A stretch of 64,000 nt of DNA from Sutterella sp. AM11-39 (GTDB lineage Bacteria; Pseudomonadota; Gammaproteobacteria; Burkholderiales; Burkholderiaceae_F), in assembly GCF_003472385.1 (NCBI RefSeq), contig NZ_QRLV01000004.1, positions 62,001 through 126,000 of the forward strand, in the 5' to 3' direction. The notes under the pieces are model-generated. The model searched no databases and was not told the origin of the DNA. It saw nothing but the letters and a program-made list of their open reading frames with translations. This document shows positions 17,901 through 27,479 of this stretch, in pieces. How positions within the stretch are numbered: position 1 is the stretch's first letter; each line of letters starts with the position of its first letter. A program made the translations under genes and the position numbers.

Positions 17901-20276
17901 ATGTCTGAACTGCAAATTTCCCGCCGTAAGCTGCTCAAGGCAAGCGCTGCCGGCGCAATGGCTGCTTCCACGATTTCGGCTCCGAGCCTCTTGATGGCTA
18001 AGGAAGCCTCGTCTGCCGCACAGGATACGTCCAAGATCCGCGACTTCGACATGATCAAGGCTTTCTACGCCAACTATCCCAAGAAGCTCTCCGCCGTGCG
18101 CGCCAAGCTCGGTCGTCCGCTGACACTCACCGAAAAGCTGCTTTTCGTACACCTCTACCATCCGGAAAGCCTCACCGAATTCAAGCGCGGCCAGGACTAC
18201 ATCGAACTTCGTCCGGACCGTGCCGGCACGCACGACATCGGCGGTCCGATGGCCATTCTGCAGTTCCTCACCTCCGGCAAAGAACGCATTGCTCTGCCCG
18301 CTGCTCTCGTTGCCGACCACCTCGTGACGGCTCAGACGGGCGTACGCAAGGATCTTCAGATCGCCGACCGCGACAATGTTGAAACCTACAGCTTCCTGCG
18401 TGACGTTTCCCGCCGCTACGGCTTTGACTTCTGGCCGGCCGGTACGGGCATCTGCCATCAGGTTTTCCTTGAAAACTACGACTTCCCGGGCGCCATGATG
18501 CTCGTGACCGACAGCCACACCCCGACTGCAGGCGGCATGGGCATGCTCGCCATCGGCGTGGGCGGCGCCGACCTCGTCGACGCATTGATGGGCATGGAAT
18601 GGGAACTGAAGATGCCCAAGATCATCGGCGTGAAGCTCACCGGCAAGTTGAGCGGCTGGGTCAGCGCCAAGGACGTGATCCTGAAGCTCTCGGGCATTCT
18701 GTCGACCAAGGGCGGCACGAACTCCATCATCGAATTCTTCGGCGACGGCTGCCAGCAGCTGTCCTGCACCGGCAAGGGTACGATCTGCAACATGGGTGCC
18801 GAAGTGGGCGCCACTACCTCCGTCTTCCCGTTCGACGATTCGATGGTTCGTTATCTGAACGCCACGGGCCGCGCCGCCGTTGCCGACATGGCCAAGGCCG
18901 TCGCTGCCGATCTGCGCGCCGATAAGGAAGTCATGGCCGATCCCGCCAAGTACTACGACCGCATCATCGAAATCAACCTTTCCGAACTCGAACCGCACAT
19001 CAACGGTCCGTACTCTCCCGATGCTGCCATGCCGCTCAATCAGGTGGCCGATCGTGTCAAGGAAAAGGGTTATCCGCAGCTGCTTGAAGTCGCTCTGATC
19101 GGCTCCTGCACGAACTCTTCCTACGAAGACTTCACGCGCGCCGCCTCCATCGCCAAGCAGGCGCTCGACAACGGCATCAAGGTAAAGACCCCCGTCATGA
19201 TCGTTCCGGGCTCGATGCGCATTTACAAGACGCTCGAACGCGACGGCATTCTTGACGTGTTTGAAAAGCTCAACGCCACCGTGCTTGCCACCGCCTGCGG
19301 TCCCTGCATCGGTCAGTGGAAGCGTACGATCGGTGATCCGACCAAAAAGAACTCGATCATCGAATCGTTCAACCGCAACTTCAAGGGTCGTAACGACGGC
19401 AGCGCTCAGACGCACGCCTTCCTCGCTTCGCCTGAAATCGTCATGGCCATGGCCATCAACGGCGATCTGACGTTCAATCCCATGAAGGGTTCCTACACGA
19501 CCGCCAAGGGTACGACGATCAAACTCAAGGCTCCGACCGGTACCGAGTTGCCCGTGAAGGGCTTCGTGACGGACCTCACCGATTGCATCCGTCCGGACTT
19601 TGCCAAGATTGAAATCAAGGTAAGCCCCAACGCTCAGCGTATCAAGCTTCTCGAACCGTTCCCCGCATGGGACGGCAAGGACTTCGTGGGTCTGCCCATT
19701 CTCATTAAGGCCAAGGGCAAGTGCACGACCGACCACATCTCTCCGGGGGGCAAGTGGCTTGCTTACCGCGGCAACCTCGATCGTATTTCGGACAACCTGC
19801 TTGAACGCGCCGTCAACGGCTTCACCGACGCCGCCGGCAAGACGCTCAACTATGAGACCGGAACGTACGACACGCCCGCTAAGGTCGCCCGCTACTACAA
19901 GAATCACAAGATTGATTCGGTCATTATCGGTGACGACAACTACGGCGAAGGTTCGAGCCGCGAACATGCCGCTATGGAACCGCGTTATCTGGGCGTTCGC
20001 GTTGTGCTCACCAAGAGCTTGGCTCGCATCCACGAGTCCAACCTCAAGAAGCAGGGCGTGCTCGCTCTGACGTTCGTCAACCCGGCCGATTACGACAAGA
20101 TCAAGGAAAAGGATCGCGTCTCGGTCCTCGGTCTTGACAAGCTCGCTCCGGGCCAGAACGTCACCATCGAACTCACGCACGCCGACGGCAAGAAGGAACG
20201 CTTCGAAGCCAAGCACAGCTACAACGCCAAGCAACTGGCTTGGTTCAAGGCTGGCTCCGCTTTGAACGCTCTCTGA
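17901..20276 (+). CDS. Aconitate hydratase (mitochondrial type) with Tat signal peptide
   Basis: 791 residues. After a twin-arginine leader (SRRKLLKASAAGAMAAS, residues 7-23) comes a complete aconitase of the mitochondrial subfamily, which isomerises citrate and isocitrate. The cluster-binding cysteines appear in GSCTNSSYEDF and ATACGPCIGQW; the substrate-binding DSHTPTAGGMG, ADHLVTAQ, TTDHISPGG and GEGSSREHAAMEPRYLG motifs are conserved. Near the N-terminus the usual TAQM reads GGPM, so the mitochondrial Gln72 equivalent is absent. The ATG at 17901 follows AGGAGAAGAACTG. Tat export of a folded [4Fe-4S] enzyme to the periplasm is plausible but unusual, since aconitase is normally cytoplasmic. 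Flanked by an FNR-like box and a terminator hairpin. Confidence 0.92.
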   Translation: MSELQISRRKLLKASAAGAMAASTISAPSLLMAKEASSAAQDTSKIRDFDMIKAFYANYPKKLSAVRAKLGRPLTLTEKLLFVHLYHPESLTEFKRGQDYIELRPDRAGTHDIGGPMAILQFLTSGKERIALPAALVADHLVTAQTGVRKDLQIADRDNVETYSFLRDVSRRYGFDFWPAGTGICHQVFLENYDFPGAMMLVTDSHTPTAGGMGMLAIGVGGADLVDALMGMEWELKMPKIIGVKLTGKLSGWVSAKDVILKLSGILSTKGGTNSIIEFFGDGCQQLSCTGKGTICNMGAEVGATTSVFPFDDSMVRYLNATGRAAVADMAKAVAADLRADKEVMADPAKYYDRIIEINLSELEPHINGPYSPDAAMPLNQVADRVKEKGYPQLLEVALIGSCTNSSYEDFTRAASIAKQALDNGIKVKTPVMIVPGSMRIYKTLERDGILDVFEKLNATVLATACGPCIGQWKRTIGDPTKKNSIIESFNRNFKGRNDGSAQTHAFLASPEIVMAMAINGDLTFNPMKGSYTTAKGTTIKLKAPTGTELPVKGFVTDLTDCIRPDFAKIEIKVSPNAQRIKLLEPFPAWDGKDFVGLPILIKAKGKCTTDHISPGGKWLAYRGNLDRISDNLLERAVNGFTDAAGKTLNYETGTYDTPAKVARYYKNHKIDSVIIGDDNYGEGSSREHAAMEPRYLGVRVVLTKSLARIHESNLKKQGVLALTFVNPADYDKIKEKDRVSVLGLDKLAPGQNVTIELTHADGKKERFEAKHSYNAKQLAWFKAGSALNAL

Positions 20277-20287
20277 TAGTGCGTTAC

Positions 20288-20326
20288 GAAGGAAAGGCGC
20301 CACGCTCTCTCAGGTGCCTTTCCTTC
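20288..20326 (+). terminator. Hairpin terminator after the aconitase
   Basis: A 14-bp stem (GAAGGAAAGGCGCC / GGTGCCTTTCCTTC, one wobble) 12 bp after the stop. The T tract is poor, so it may act mainly as an RNA-stabilising 3' end. Confidence 0.6.
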
Positions 20327-20573
20327 ATGGATCTCCAACACTTCCTTCTTTTAGCGCATGCGATTCGTAGTGATCGTGTGCGCATTTTTTTAGGTTGTCC
20401 TTGCCTGAAATTGGTTGACAGTTTCTAGCGGAATGACTGAATAAGCAGTCAAGTTTTTGATGTTTGCCTAGGACTGTTTACTCTTTTTTGACTTGTCGCT
20501 CATTCTTTACAGCACTCATCCCGTGACACTCACTAAAATGGCTCTTTTCCTCTTTTGCAAAGGAAGCCAAGCC

Positions 20574-21167
20574 ATGACCGAATTCAAAGTCTGTGTTTTC
20601 TGCGGCTCCCGCTCCGGAAACAATCCTGCCTACACCGACGCAGCTCACGCCGTGGCTCAGGAATTGGCATCTCGCGGCATGCAGCTTGTCTTCGGTGGCG
20701 GCGGCACGGGACTCATGGGAGAAACCGCACGCACGGCGCTAGATCTGGGCGTTTCCGTCACCGGCATCATCCCGACCTTTCTCATCAATCAGGAAACGCC
20801 GGTTGAAGATCTCTCGGAACTGTTGGTCGTAGCCGATATGCACGAGCGCAAAGCCAAAATGGCGGAGCTCTCCGACATGTTCGTCGTGCTTCCTGGCGGC
20901 ATCGGTACGATGGAAGAAGCCTGCGAGATGATCACAGGCAACTGGATCGGTCTTTACAACAAACCTGTGGGCTTTTTGAACGTCAACGGCTTTTTCGATT
21001 CCTTCTTTGCCTTTCTCAAAGACGCCGTCGACGCGGGCTTCATGCCTGTCCCATGTTACGAGCGCGCCATTGTAGACAATACGGCCGCAGGATTGCTTGA
21101 CAAACTCGTCTCAGCGCGTTGCGCCCCCGAACTGCCCTGCAATGCGGACTGTTTTGGCCACAAGTAA
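20574..21167 (+). CDS. LOG-family nucleotide 5'-monophosphate phosphoribohydrolase
   Basis: 197-residue Rossmann-like protein of the TIGR00730/LOG family, which splits N6-modified (cytokinin-type) or ordinary nucleoside 5'-monophosphates into base and ribose 5-phosphate. The signature PGGIGTMEEACEM and the N-terminal VCVFCGSRSGNNPAY and FGGGGTGLMGE are present. The ATG at 20574 follows AAAGGAAGCCAAGCC; an earlier in-frame start at 20493 was rejected. It is not obviously linked to its neighbours. Confidence 0.92.
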   Translation: MTEFKVCVFCGSRSGNNPAYTDAAHAVAQELASRGMQLVFGGGGTGLMGETARTALDLGVSVTGIIPTFLINQETPVEDLSELLVVADMHERKAKMAELSDMFVVLPGGIGTMEEACEMITGNWIGLYNKPVGFLNVNGFFDSFFAFLKDAVDAGFMPVPCYERAIVDNTAAGLLDKLVSARCAPELPCNADCFGHK

Positions 21168-21272
21168 CGCAAAATCTATGGCTTCGGTTCGGGACAAAGC
21201 GCATTGCGCGCCTTAAAATCCAAGCGCGTGAGTAAACCCGCACTTTTTGAGTCAAACCTTGTTCGAAAATCA

Positions 21273-24200
21273 ATGAGTAACCTACCCACTTTGGCCGCAG
21301 GTCCCGTGCAGCTGCCGGGCACCATCAATCGGGACACGATTGTCTTTATTGATGCCGAAGTGTCTCCCGAAACCGGGAAAATCGTTGATTTGGGAGCCTG
21401 CCGCCCCGACGGTCGCTTTTTTCACTCCAGCAACGTCGCGGCCTTCAAAGAATTCTGCAAGGGTGCCGAATATGTGTGCGGCCACAACATCGTGGCCTTC
21501 GACATGCAGTATCTGCGCCCCGTTTTGGGCGACGGACCGCAGCCTGTCGATACCCTGCCGCTTTCGGCGCTTCTTTTTCCGCGCAAGCGCTTTCACAAGC
21601 TTCTCAAGGACGAAAAGCTGCTCACCGACGAACTCAACAATCCCCTGTCGGACGCCCGCAAAGCGATGTCTCTTTTCGAAGAGGAAGTGGCGGCCTTCAA
21701 TGAGTTGCCCGGCGTACTGCAGCGACTTTTCTGCGCGATGCTCAAAAACCGACCGGAGTTTGCGGGCTTTTTCCGATGCCTTAACGTTCAGACGCCAACC
21801 TTTGCCGATCCTGCGGGCGTGATCAAGCGCCTGATGGCCGACAGGTTGTGCATTCACGCCGATCTCGACGGTCTGGCCAAGCGCCGACCGGCTGAACTTG
21901 CCTACGCGCTTGCATTCATTCGCGCGGCAGAACCCGCCGATGTCATTCCGCCCTGGGTCAACACCAATTACCCGGCCACGCAGGCGGTGCTCGAGGCGCT
22001 GCGATTTACGCCCTGCAGCAAGGGCTGTCCGTATTGCAAGGAAAGGCTCGACGTCAAGACGGGGCTTTCTCGCTTTTTCGGCTTTGATTCATTCAGAACC
22101 TACAACGACGAACCCCTGCAGGAAATGGCCGCGCGTGCTGCGGTGGGCGGCGAGTCGTTGCTTGCGGTCTTTCCCACGGGCGGCGGCAAATCCATCACTT
22201 TTCAACTGCCCGCTTTGATGCAGGGCGAGCTCACCCGTGCGCTTACGGTTGTCATTTCGCCTCTGCAGTCTCTGATGAAGGATCAGGTAGAAAACCTCGT
22301 CTCCAAGGGTATCAGCCGCGCGGTCACGATTAACGGACTTTTGAGCCCGATCGAGCGCTCGCGCGCTCTTGAAGCCGTCATCAGCGGCGAAGCAACGCTT
22401 TTGTACATCGCCCCTGAGTCACTGCGTTCCCGCTCCATTCTTGCCGCACTGCAGCAACGCCGCGTGACACGCTTTGTAATCGATGAAGCGCACTGCTTCT
22501 CGGTCTGGGGGCACGATTTCCGCGTCGACTATCTTTTCATCGCGGACTTCATCAAAAAGCTGGAAGATTTTTACGGTGCAAACAGCAAAATTGCCGTTTC
22601 CTGCTTTACCGCCACGGCCAAACAGAAAGTTATTCAGGACATCTGCGACTACTTCAAGCAAAGACTCGGACTGGAATTGCGCATCCTTGCGACGTCTGCC
22701 GAACGCAAGAACTTGAGCTACCGCGTCATTCACGTTGAAAACGACGCGGATCGCTACGCGCGTCTGCGAGAACTCCTCGAGGCCGCCGAGGGTCCGGCTA
22801 TTGTCTACGTTGCCACCGTGCGGGAAACCAAGGAACTTGCCGCGGCTCTCACCGCCGACGGTCTGGAAGCCGTCGCGTTTGCCGGACGCATGGATGCTGC
22901 CGAAAAAAGCGCCAATCAGGATGCGTTCATCGCGGGCCAGGTCAAGACGATCGTCGCCACTAACGCCTTCGGCATGGGCGTCGACAAAAAGGACGTGCGC
23001 CTGGTGGTGCACTACAACATATCCTCATCGCTTGAAAACTACGTTCAGGAATCGGGCCGCGCAGGTCGGGACGAGTCGCTGCAGGCTCAGTGCTGCATTC
23101 TCTTTAACGAGGAAGACCTCAACACGCACTTTGCGCTGCTGCGGCAGTCCAAGCTGACGCTTGCCGACATTCAGCTCATTTGGAACGCCATAAAGTCGGT
23201 AAAAAGCAGGCGCTTCTCGATTTCGCCGCTCGAACTCGCGCGTAAAGCCGGCCTCGAGTACGACGAACTGCAGCTTGACACCAAAGTTAAGAACGCGATC
23301 GCCGCCTTGGAAATCGCCGGTTACGTGCGCCGCTCCATGAACGCGCCGCGCGTCTACGCCACAAGCGTTGCCGTTAAAAGCACGATCGAGGCCCGAGAAC
23401 GCATCGAGGCAAGTCCTCTCTTTGCAACCGAAGCCGAACGCAACGAAGCCGTGCGCATCGTCGCTTCGCTCATTTCTGCGCGCAGCGGCTATAAAACCAA
23501 GGGCGAACCGGCCGAGACACGCACCGATTGGCTGGCCGACCGTCTGGGCATCGCCCTGCCTCAAGTCGTCGCCGTCATCGGGAAACTGCGGCAAGCGGGC
23601 GTTCTGCACGACGACAACGATATGTCGGCCACGGTGAGCCGACGCCAGCTCAAATCGGCCTCCGCTGTCTTAGGAACCTATCAGAATCTCGAATCGCTGC
23701 TCATCCGGCGGCTCTCCGACGGCGGCCGCGCCGACTTCAATCTCAAGGAACTCAATAACGAAGCCTTGGCAGGCGGCTCGGCAAGCGATGTCAAGAAGAT
23801 CACGACCCTTTTGATGTACCTGAAAGCGGCTGGGTTGCTTGATGAAATGCGCCGCACGCGAGGCTCTCAGAATGTATCGCTCGTGACCAAACGTTCGACG
23901 CAGGAACTTGAAGCCGCCGCGCAGATGCGGGCCGACTTGTGCGCCTTTATCGTGGAGTCGCTCAAAGCGATGGCCCAAAACGGCGCACGTGCCGGGTCTT
24001 CCGACTACGTTGCGCTCTCCTTTTCGGCCGTGCAACTGCTGCGAGACTACCGACAGCAGAGCTGGCTCACCGAGACGCCTGTCACGCTGCGCGACGTCGA
24101 AAACGCGCTTTTGTTCCTGCACCGCACCGGTGTCCTCTCGCTTGAAGGCGGCTTCATGGTTTCGTATCAGGGCATGACGCTTGAACGCGTCGAGCTCGAC

Positions 24201-26165
24201 AACAAGCGCCGCTACCGAAAGCAGGACTACGCGCAGTTTTCGGAACACTACCGCCAGAAAGTTCAGCAGGTACACATCGTCGGTCGCTACGCCAACCTGA
24301 TGCTTGCCGACTACGAAGCGGCTCTGCAATACGTGCGCGACTACTTCGAACTCGACTATCAGGAATTCCTGAGCAAGTATTTTGCAGGAACCGCCGCCGA
24401 TGAACTCAATTTGGGCCTGACTCCGGCTCTGCGCAACCGCATCTTCGGCCAGCTCTCCGAAAAGCAGCGCGCGATCATCGATGAGCAAGCTCAGTTCGTG
24501 GTGGTGGCCGCAGGTCCCGGCAGCGGTAAGACGCGCGTCCTCGTGCATAAGCTCGCGAGCCTTCTCGTGCGCGAAGACGTTCGCAGCGAACAGCTCCTGA
24601 TGCTCACCTTCTCGCGGGCGGCCGCCACGGAATTTAAGCGCCGCCTGATTGAGCTCGTAGGCAAAGCGGCCTACTTCGTCGACATCAAGACCTTCCACTC
24701 CTATGCTTTTGACGTGCTCGGGCGTTACGGTTCGCTGCAGGAAGCCGACGGCATTGTCCGCAAAGCGGCCAAAGAGATCGCCTCGGGCAACGCCGAGCCC
24801 TCGCGCATTGGCAAGACGGTGCTTGTAATCGACGAAGCGCAGGATATGGACGCCTCCGAAGCCGAATTGGTCGAGGCGCTCATTGAACACAACGAAACCC
24901 TGCGCGTGATCGCCGTGGGCGACGACGACCAAAACATCTACGCCTTCCGCGGCGCCGACGGACGTTTTATGCAGGATCTGCTTGCCAAACGCGACGCCGT
25001 GCGCCACGAAATGACGGAAAACTACCGCAGCACGCCCGCTGTGGTCGACTTCAGCAACGCGTTCGTGAGCAAAATCAAGGCGCGTTTAAAGACACACGCT
25101 CTGACGGCGGTACGAAACGACACGGGATCGGTGCGTCTCGTGAGTCACACGTTCGAACACTTCGAAGAAGCACTCGTCAAGGGCATCATTGCGGATCTTT
25201 CCTGCGGCAAACTTTCGGGCAGCTGCGCGGTACTCACCAACACCAACGAAGAGGCCTTCACGCTGTGCGCCATGCTGAAGAAAACGGGAGTTGCCGTTTC
25301 GCTCATCCAGTCGCAAAAGAGCGTGAGCCTTGCCAATCTTGCCGAAGTGCGTGCGCTGCTCAAATACATGACGGCGCAGATGCACGGCCAAAAGCGCGCC
25401 TCCGTGCGTCTTTTTGCCGACGCCGCGCAGTGGCTCAGAGCCAATTACGGCGCAAGCATCTGGATCGACAACGTCCTGCGCCTCATCGAGTCCTTCACAG
25501 CCATCTTGCCCGCCGAAGGTTTTTTCTACCTTGCCGACTTTGAGGAATTCCTGCGCGAATCGGTACTTGAGGACACGTTCGAGCGCACGGCTTCGAGCAT
25601 CGTTGTTTCCACCATACACAAAGCCAAGGGGCGCGAGTTCGATCACGTCTACATTCTCTACGCTTCGCGCTCCTTTGAAGACGACGACGCCCGGCGCAAG
25701 CTCTATGTGGGCATGACCCGCGCGCGCTTTGACCTTACCATTCACTACCGCGGAGCGCTCCTCAATCAGACGCTTCCCGATGCCGTTCATCCGTCGATTG
25801 ACAAAACCGCATACAACGCGCCCGACGAACTCACGCTTACGCTTACTCACGAAGACGTGTGGCTCGACTACTTCGAAGACAAGAAGCGATTGATTCTGTC
25901 GATGCGCTCGGGTTTTCCTCTCACCCCCATCGAAGAGGGCCTCACGATCCGCACATCGACCGACGTCGTGCGCCTTGTCGTTTACTCCCGCGCTTTCCAA
26001 GCTCGCCTAGCGCAGCTCAAAAAGAGCGGCTTTACGGTGCAGTCCGCCGAAATCGGCTTTATCGTCGCCTGGCGCAAAACCCCGGAAGATCCGGAACTTG
26101 CCGTTGTCCTGCCGACCCTACACCTCAAACGCGGCAACAGTGCCCAATCTGAATTGATTTTTTGA
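21273..26165 (+). CDS. DnaQ-like exonuclease / RecQ helicase / UvrD-like helicase fusion
   Basis: A single 1630-residue frame with three parts. Residues about 20-135 are a DnaQ-like 3'-5' exonuclease fold (FIDAEV with D27 and E29, HNIVAFD with D77, SDAR with D127), but the usual His before the last Asp reads Asn. A Cys-rich CSKGCPYC stretch follows near 250. Residues about 280-650 are an SF2 RecQ core: Walker A PTGGGKS (K306), DEAH 404-407, QESGRAGRDE. A winged-helix and unknown linker follow. Residues about 1065-1510 are an SF1 UvrD/PcrA helicase: AGPGSGKTR (K1086), DEAQD (1187), GDDDQNIYAFRGAD, ENYRSTP, TIHKAKGREFDHV and YVGMTRAR. Probably DNA repair or recombination. The ATG at 21273 lacks a clear ribosome binding site; GTG 21228 and TTG 21204 are alternatives. 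Confidence 0.9.
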   Translation: MSNLPTLAAGPVQLPGTINRDTIVFIDAEVSPETGKIVDLGACRPDGRFFHSSNVAAFKEFCKGAEYVCGHNIVAFDMQYLRPVLGDGPQPVDTLPLSALLFPRKRFHKLLKDEKLLTDELNNPLSDARKAMSLFEEEVAAFNELPGVLQRLFCAMLKNRPEFAGFFRCLNVQTPTFADPAGVIKRLMADRLCIHADLDGLAKRRPAELAYALAFIRAAEPADVIPPWVNTNYPATQAVLEALRFTPCSKGCPYCKERLDVKTGLSRFFGFDSFRTYNDEPLQEMAARAAVGGESLLAVFPTGGGKSITFQLPALMQGELTRALTVVISPLQSLMKDQVENLVSKGISRAVTINGLLSPIERSRALEAVISGEATLLYIAPESLRSRSILAALQQRRVTRFVIDEAHCFSVWGHDFRVDYLFIADFIKKLEDFYGANSKIAVSCFTATAKQKVIQDICDYFKQRLGLELRILATSAERKNLSYRVIHVENDADRYARLRELLEAAEGPAIVYVATVRETKELAAALTADGLEAVAFAGRMDAAEKSANQDAFIAGQVKTIVATNAFGMGVDKKDVRLVVHYNISSSLENYVQESGRAGRDESLQAQCCILFNEEDLNTHFALLRQSKLTLADIQLIWNAIKSVKSRRFSISPLELARKAGLEYDELQLDTKVKNAIAALEIAGYVRRSMNAPRVYATSVAVKSTIEARERIEASPLFATEAERNEAVRIVASLISARSGYKTKGEPAETRTDWLADRLGIALPQVVAVIGKLRQAGVLHDDNDMSATVSRRQLKSASAVLGTYQNLESLLIRRLSDGGRADFNLKELNNEALAGGSASDVKKITTLLMYLKAAGLLDEMRRTRGSQNVSLVTKRSTQELEAAAQMRADLCAFIVESLKAMAQNGARAGSSDYVALSFSAVQLLRDYRQQSWLTETPVTLRDVENALLFLHRTGVLSLEGGFMVSYQGMTLERVELDNKRRYRKQDYAQFSEHYRQKVQQVHIVGRYANLMLADYEAALQYVRDYFELDYQEFLSKYFAGTAADELNLGLTPALRNRIFGQLSEKQRAIIDEQAQFVVVAAGPGSGKTRVLVHKLASLLVREDVRSEQLLMLTFSRAAATEFKRRLIELVGKAAYFVDIKTFHSYAFDVLGRYGSLQEADGIVRKAAKEIASGNAEPSRIGKTVLVIDEAQDMDASEAELVEALIEHNETLRVIAVGDDDQNIYAFRGADGRFMQDLLAKRDAVRHEMTENYRSTPAVVDFSNAFVSKIKARLKTHALTAVRNDTGSVRLVSHTFEHFEEALVKGIIADLSCGKLSGSCAVLTNTNEEAFTLCAMLKKTGVAVSLIQSQKSVSLANLAEVRALLKYMTAQMHGQKRASVRLFADAAQWLRANYGASIWIDNVLRLIESFTAILPAEGFFYLADFEEFLRESVLEDTFERTASSIVVSTIHKAKGREFDHVYILYASRSFEDDDARRKLYVGMTRARFDLTIHYRGALLNQTLPDAVHPSIDKTAYNAPDELTLTLTHEDVWLDYFEDKKRLILSMRSGFPLTPIEEGLTIRTSTDVVRLVVYSRAFQARLAQLKKSGFTVQSAEIGFIVAWRKTPEDPELAVVLPTLHLKRGNSAQSELIF

Positions 26166-26349
26166 CTTCCCCGGCTCAAGTTGCTCGTCTGCGGCTGTAA
26201 ACTGAATCTCGGTTCGTACTGATTTCGCTCACAATTTCGCACTTTGAGAGTAAATCTTTACGCTGACTTACTTTTTCGCGGAATAAGATAATTGCCAGGA
26301 ACAAAAGTCTTTTTCAGCGATCTTTTCCAAGTCTTCCCAGGAGACGAAC

Positions 26350-26841
26350 ATGACAAACACCACTCTTTCCCGTCGCCGTCTCGTTCAGGGCGCTGCTGCG
26401 GCTCTCGCACTCGGTGCCGTTCCGGGCATTGCGCTTGCCAATGCCGACAGTCTCCTCGCCGACATTCTGATCGGTGTGGGCGACGCCATGAAGCGTGACT
26501 ACATCCGTGAGCACTACGGTCAAGGTCGTTGGGACGGCCGATACTGGCACTATGAAGGCCGCCGTTACACGCCGACCCAATATCGAGATTTCTGGCTGTC
26601 TCGCTATGAGCCGCCCGCTCCGCGCCCGCAACCTCGTCCGGCACCGGGCCCAAACCGTAATCCCCCGCCCTGCGGCAACAGTCCCTGCGGCCCCGGCAAT
26701 CCTCCCGGCCGCGGTCCCGGTGGTCCGGGCAACGGCGGAAGAGGCCCCGGCAACCAGGGTCGAGGCCCGGGTCCCGGCGGTAACGGCCCCAGCAGAGGTC
26801 CGGGTAATGATCGCGGCCCCGGTGGCCCCGGACCTCGTTAA
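26350..26841 (+). CDS. Tat-exported Gly/Pro-rich small protein, copy 1
   Basis: 163 residues, function unknown. A twin-arginine signal (LSRRRLVQGAAAALALGAVPG) leads to a compact region (SLLADILIGVGDAMKRDYIREHYG, then GRWDGRYWHYEGRRYTPTQYRDFWLSRY), followed by a Gly/Pro/Arg-rich tail of about 70 residues with CGNSPCG. The ribosome binding site CCCAGGAGACGAAC is strong. It is the paralog of the next gene, with the central block nearly conserved. Aromatic/Asp-rich WDG and YTP..YRD..LSRY blocks may bind metal, sugar or a surface ligand, but this is a guess. Confidence 0.8.
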   Translation: MTNTTLSRRRLVQGAAAALALGAVPGIALANADSLLADILIGVGDAMKRDYIREHYGQGRWDGRYWHYEGRRYTPTQYRDFWLSRYEPPAPRPQPRPAPGPNRNPPPCGNSPCGPGNPPGRGPGGPGNGGRGPGNQGRGPGPGGNGPSRGPGNDRGPGGPGPR

Positions 26842-26880
26842 ACCGCCAATTTGATTGAACCGTTTGAGAGAACCGAAAAA

Positions 26881-27297
26881 ATGACCACACTGACTCGACG
26901 CCACATACTGCAGACATCCGTTGCCGCTTTGGCGCTTACGAGTGTACCGTGTCTTGCATTTGCCCACTCGCATTCCGATCAACTGCTTGCCGATATCCTG
27001 ATCGGCGTCGGAGACGCCCTGCAGCGAGAGTGGATTCGAGACAATTACGGTCACGGCCACTGGGACGGTCACTACTGGAATTACGGAGGACACCGGTACA
27101 CGCCGTTGGAATACCGCGACTATTGGCTGTCGCGCTACCAACCGCCGGCTCCGCCGCCTCGTCCGGCCGCTCCTCCGCCTCCTCCGCCACGCCGGCCCGC
27201 ACCGCCGCCGCATCATCCGGGACCCGGACCGCACCACGGCGGACGTCCCGGCGGTTGGGGATCGGGAGGCCCCGGTCCGGGCCCGGGTCCTAGATAA
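26881..27297 (+). CDS. Tat-exported Pro/His/Gly-rich small protein, copy 2
   Basis: 138 residues; paralog of the preceding gene, 39 bp downstream and likely cotranscribed. Signal TRRHILQTSVAALALTSVPC has the twin-arginine start. The central block repeats LLADILIGVGDALQREWIRDNYG and HWDGHYWNYGGHRYTPLEYRDYWLSRY, with more His than copy 1. The tail is proline- and histidine-rich, ending GGPGPGPGPR. The ATG at 26881 follows GAGAGAACCGAAAAA; an upstream ATG at 26851 overlaps nothing recognisable. The tail divergence from copy 1 with conserved core suggests duplication then drift. Confidence 0.8.
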   Translation: MTTLTRRHILQTSVAALALTSVPCLAFAHSHSDQLLADILIGVGDALQREWIRDNYGHGHWDGHYWNYGGHRYTPLEYRDYWLSRYQPPAPPPRPAAPPPPPPRRPAPPPHHPGPGPHHGGRPGGWGSGGPGPGPGPR

Positions 27298-27428
27298 ACG
27301 GCGTTTCGCAGGTTCCTATGAGCATGGTTGAGATAGATGCCGTTTATCAAAAAGCGCCAAATCTACCGCACACGCTTTTTGACATTTGTTCGCTCTGAGC
27401 ACCCACAGATTTCTCCGTGAGGTCAGTC

Positions 27429-27468
27429 AGGCGCCCAACGGTTCTCTCGATTCCAACGGCGCCTTTTT
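27429..27468 (+). terminator. Terminator after the Tat-protein pair
   Basis: AGGCGCC (27429-27435) pairs with GGCGCCT (27458-27464), with a long loop and five T. It lies about 130 bp after the second gene. Confidence 0.6.
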
Positions 27469-27479
27469 CTTTTCAGCAC

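Noticed and set aside
17730..20303. 857-codon open frame on the minus strand opposite the aconitase
   Set aside because: It is an antisense shadow caused by codon bias; its product has no recognisable features and lies wholly over a well-supported gene.
23670..25007. 445-codon frame antisense to the RecQ-UvrD fusion
   Set aside because: Shadow of a conserved coding region; no ribosome binding site or domain.
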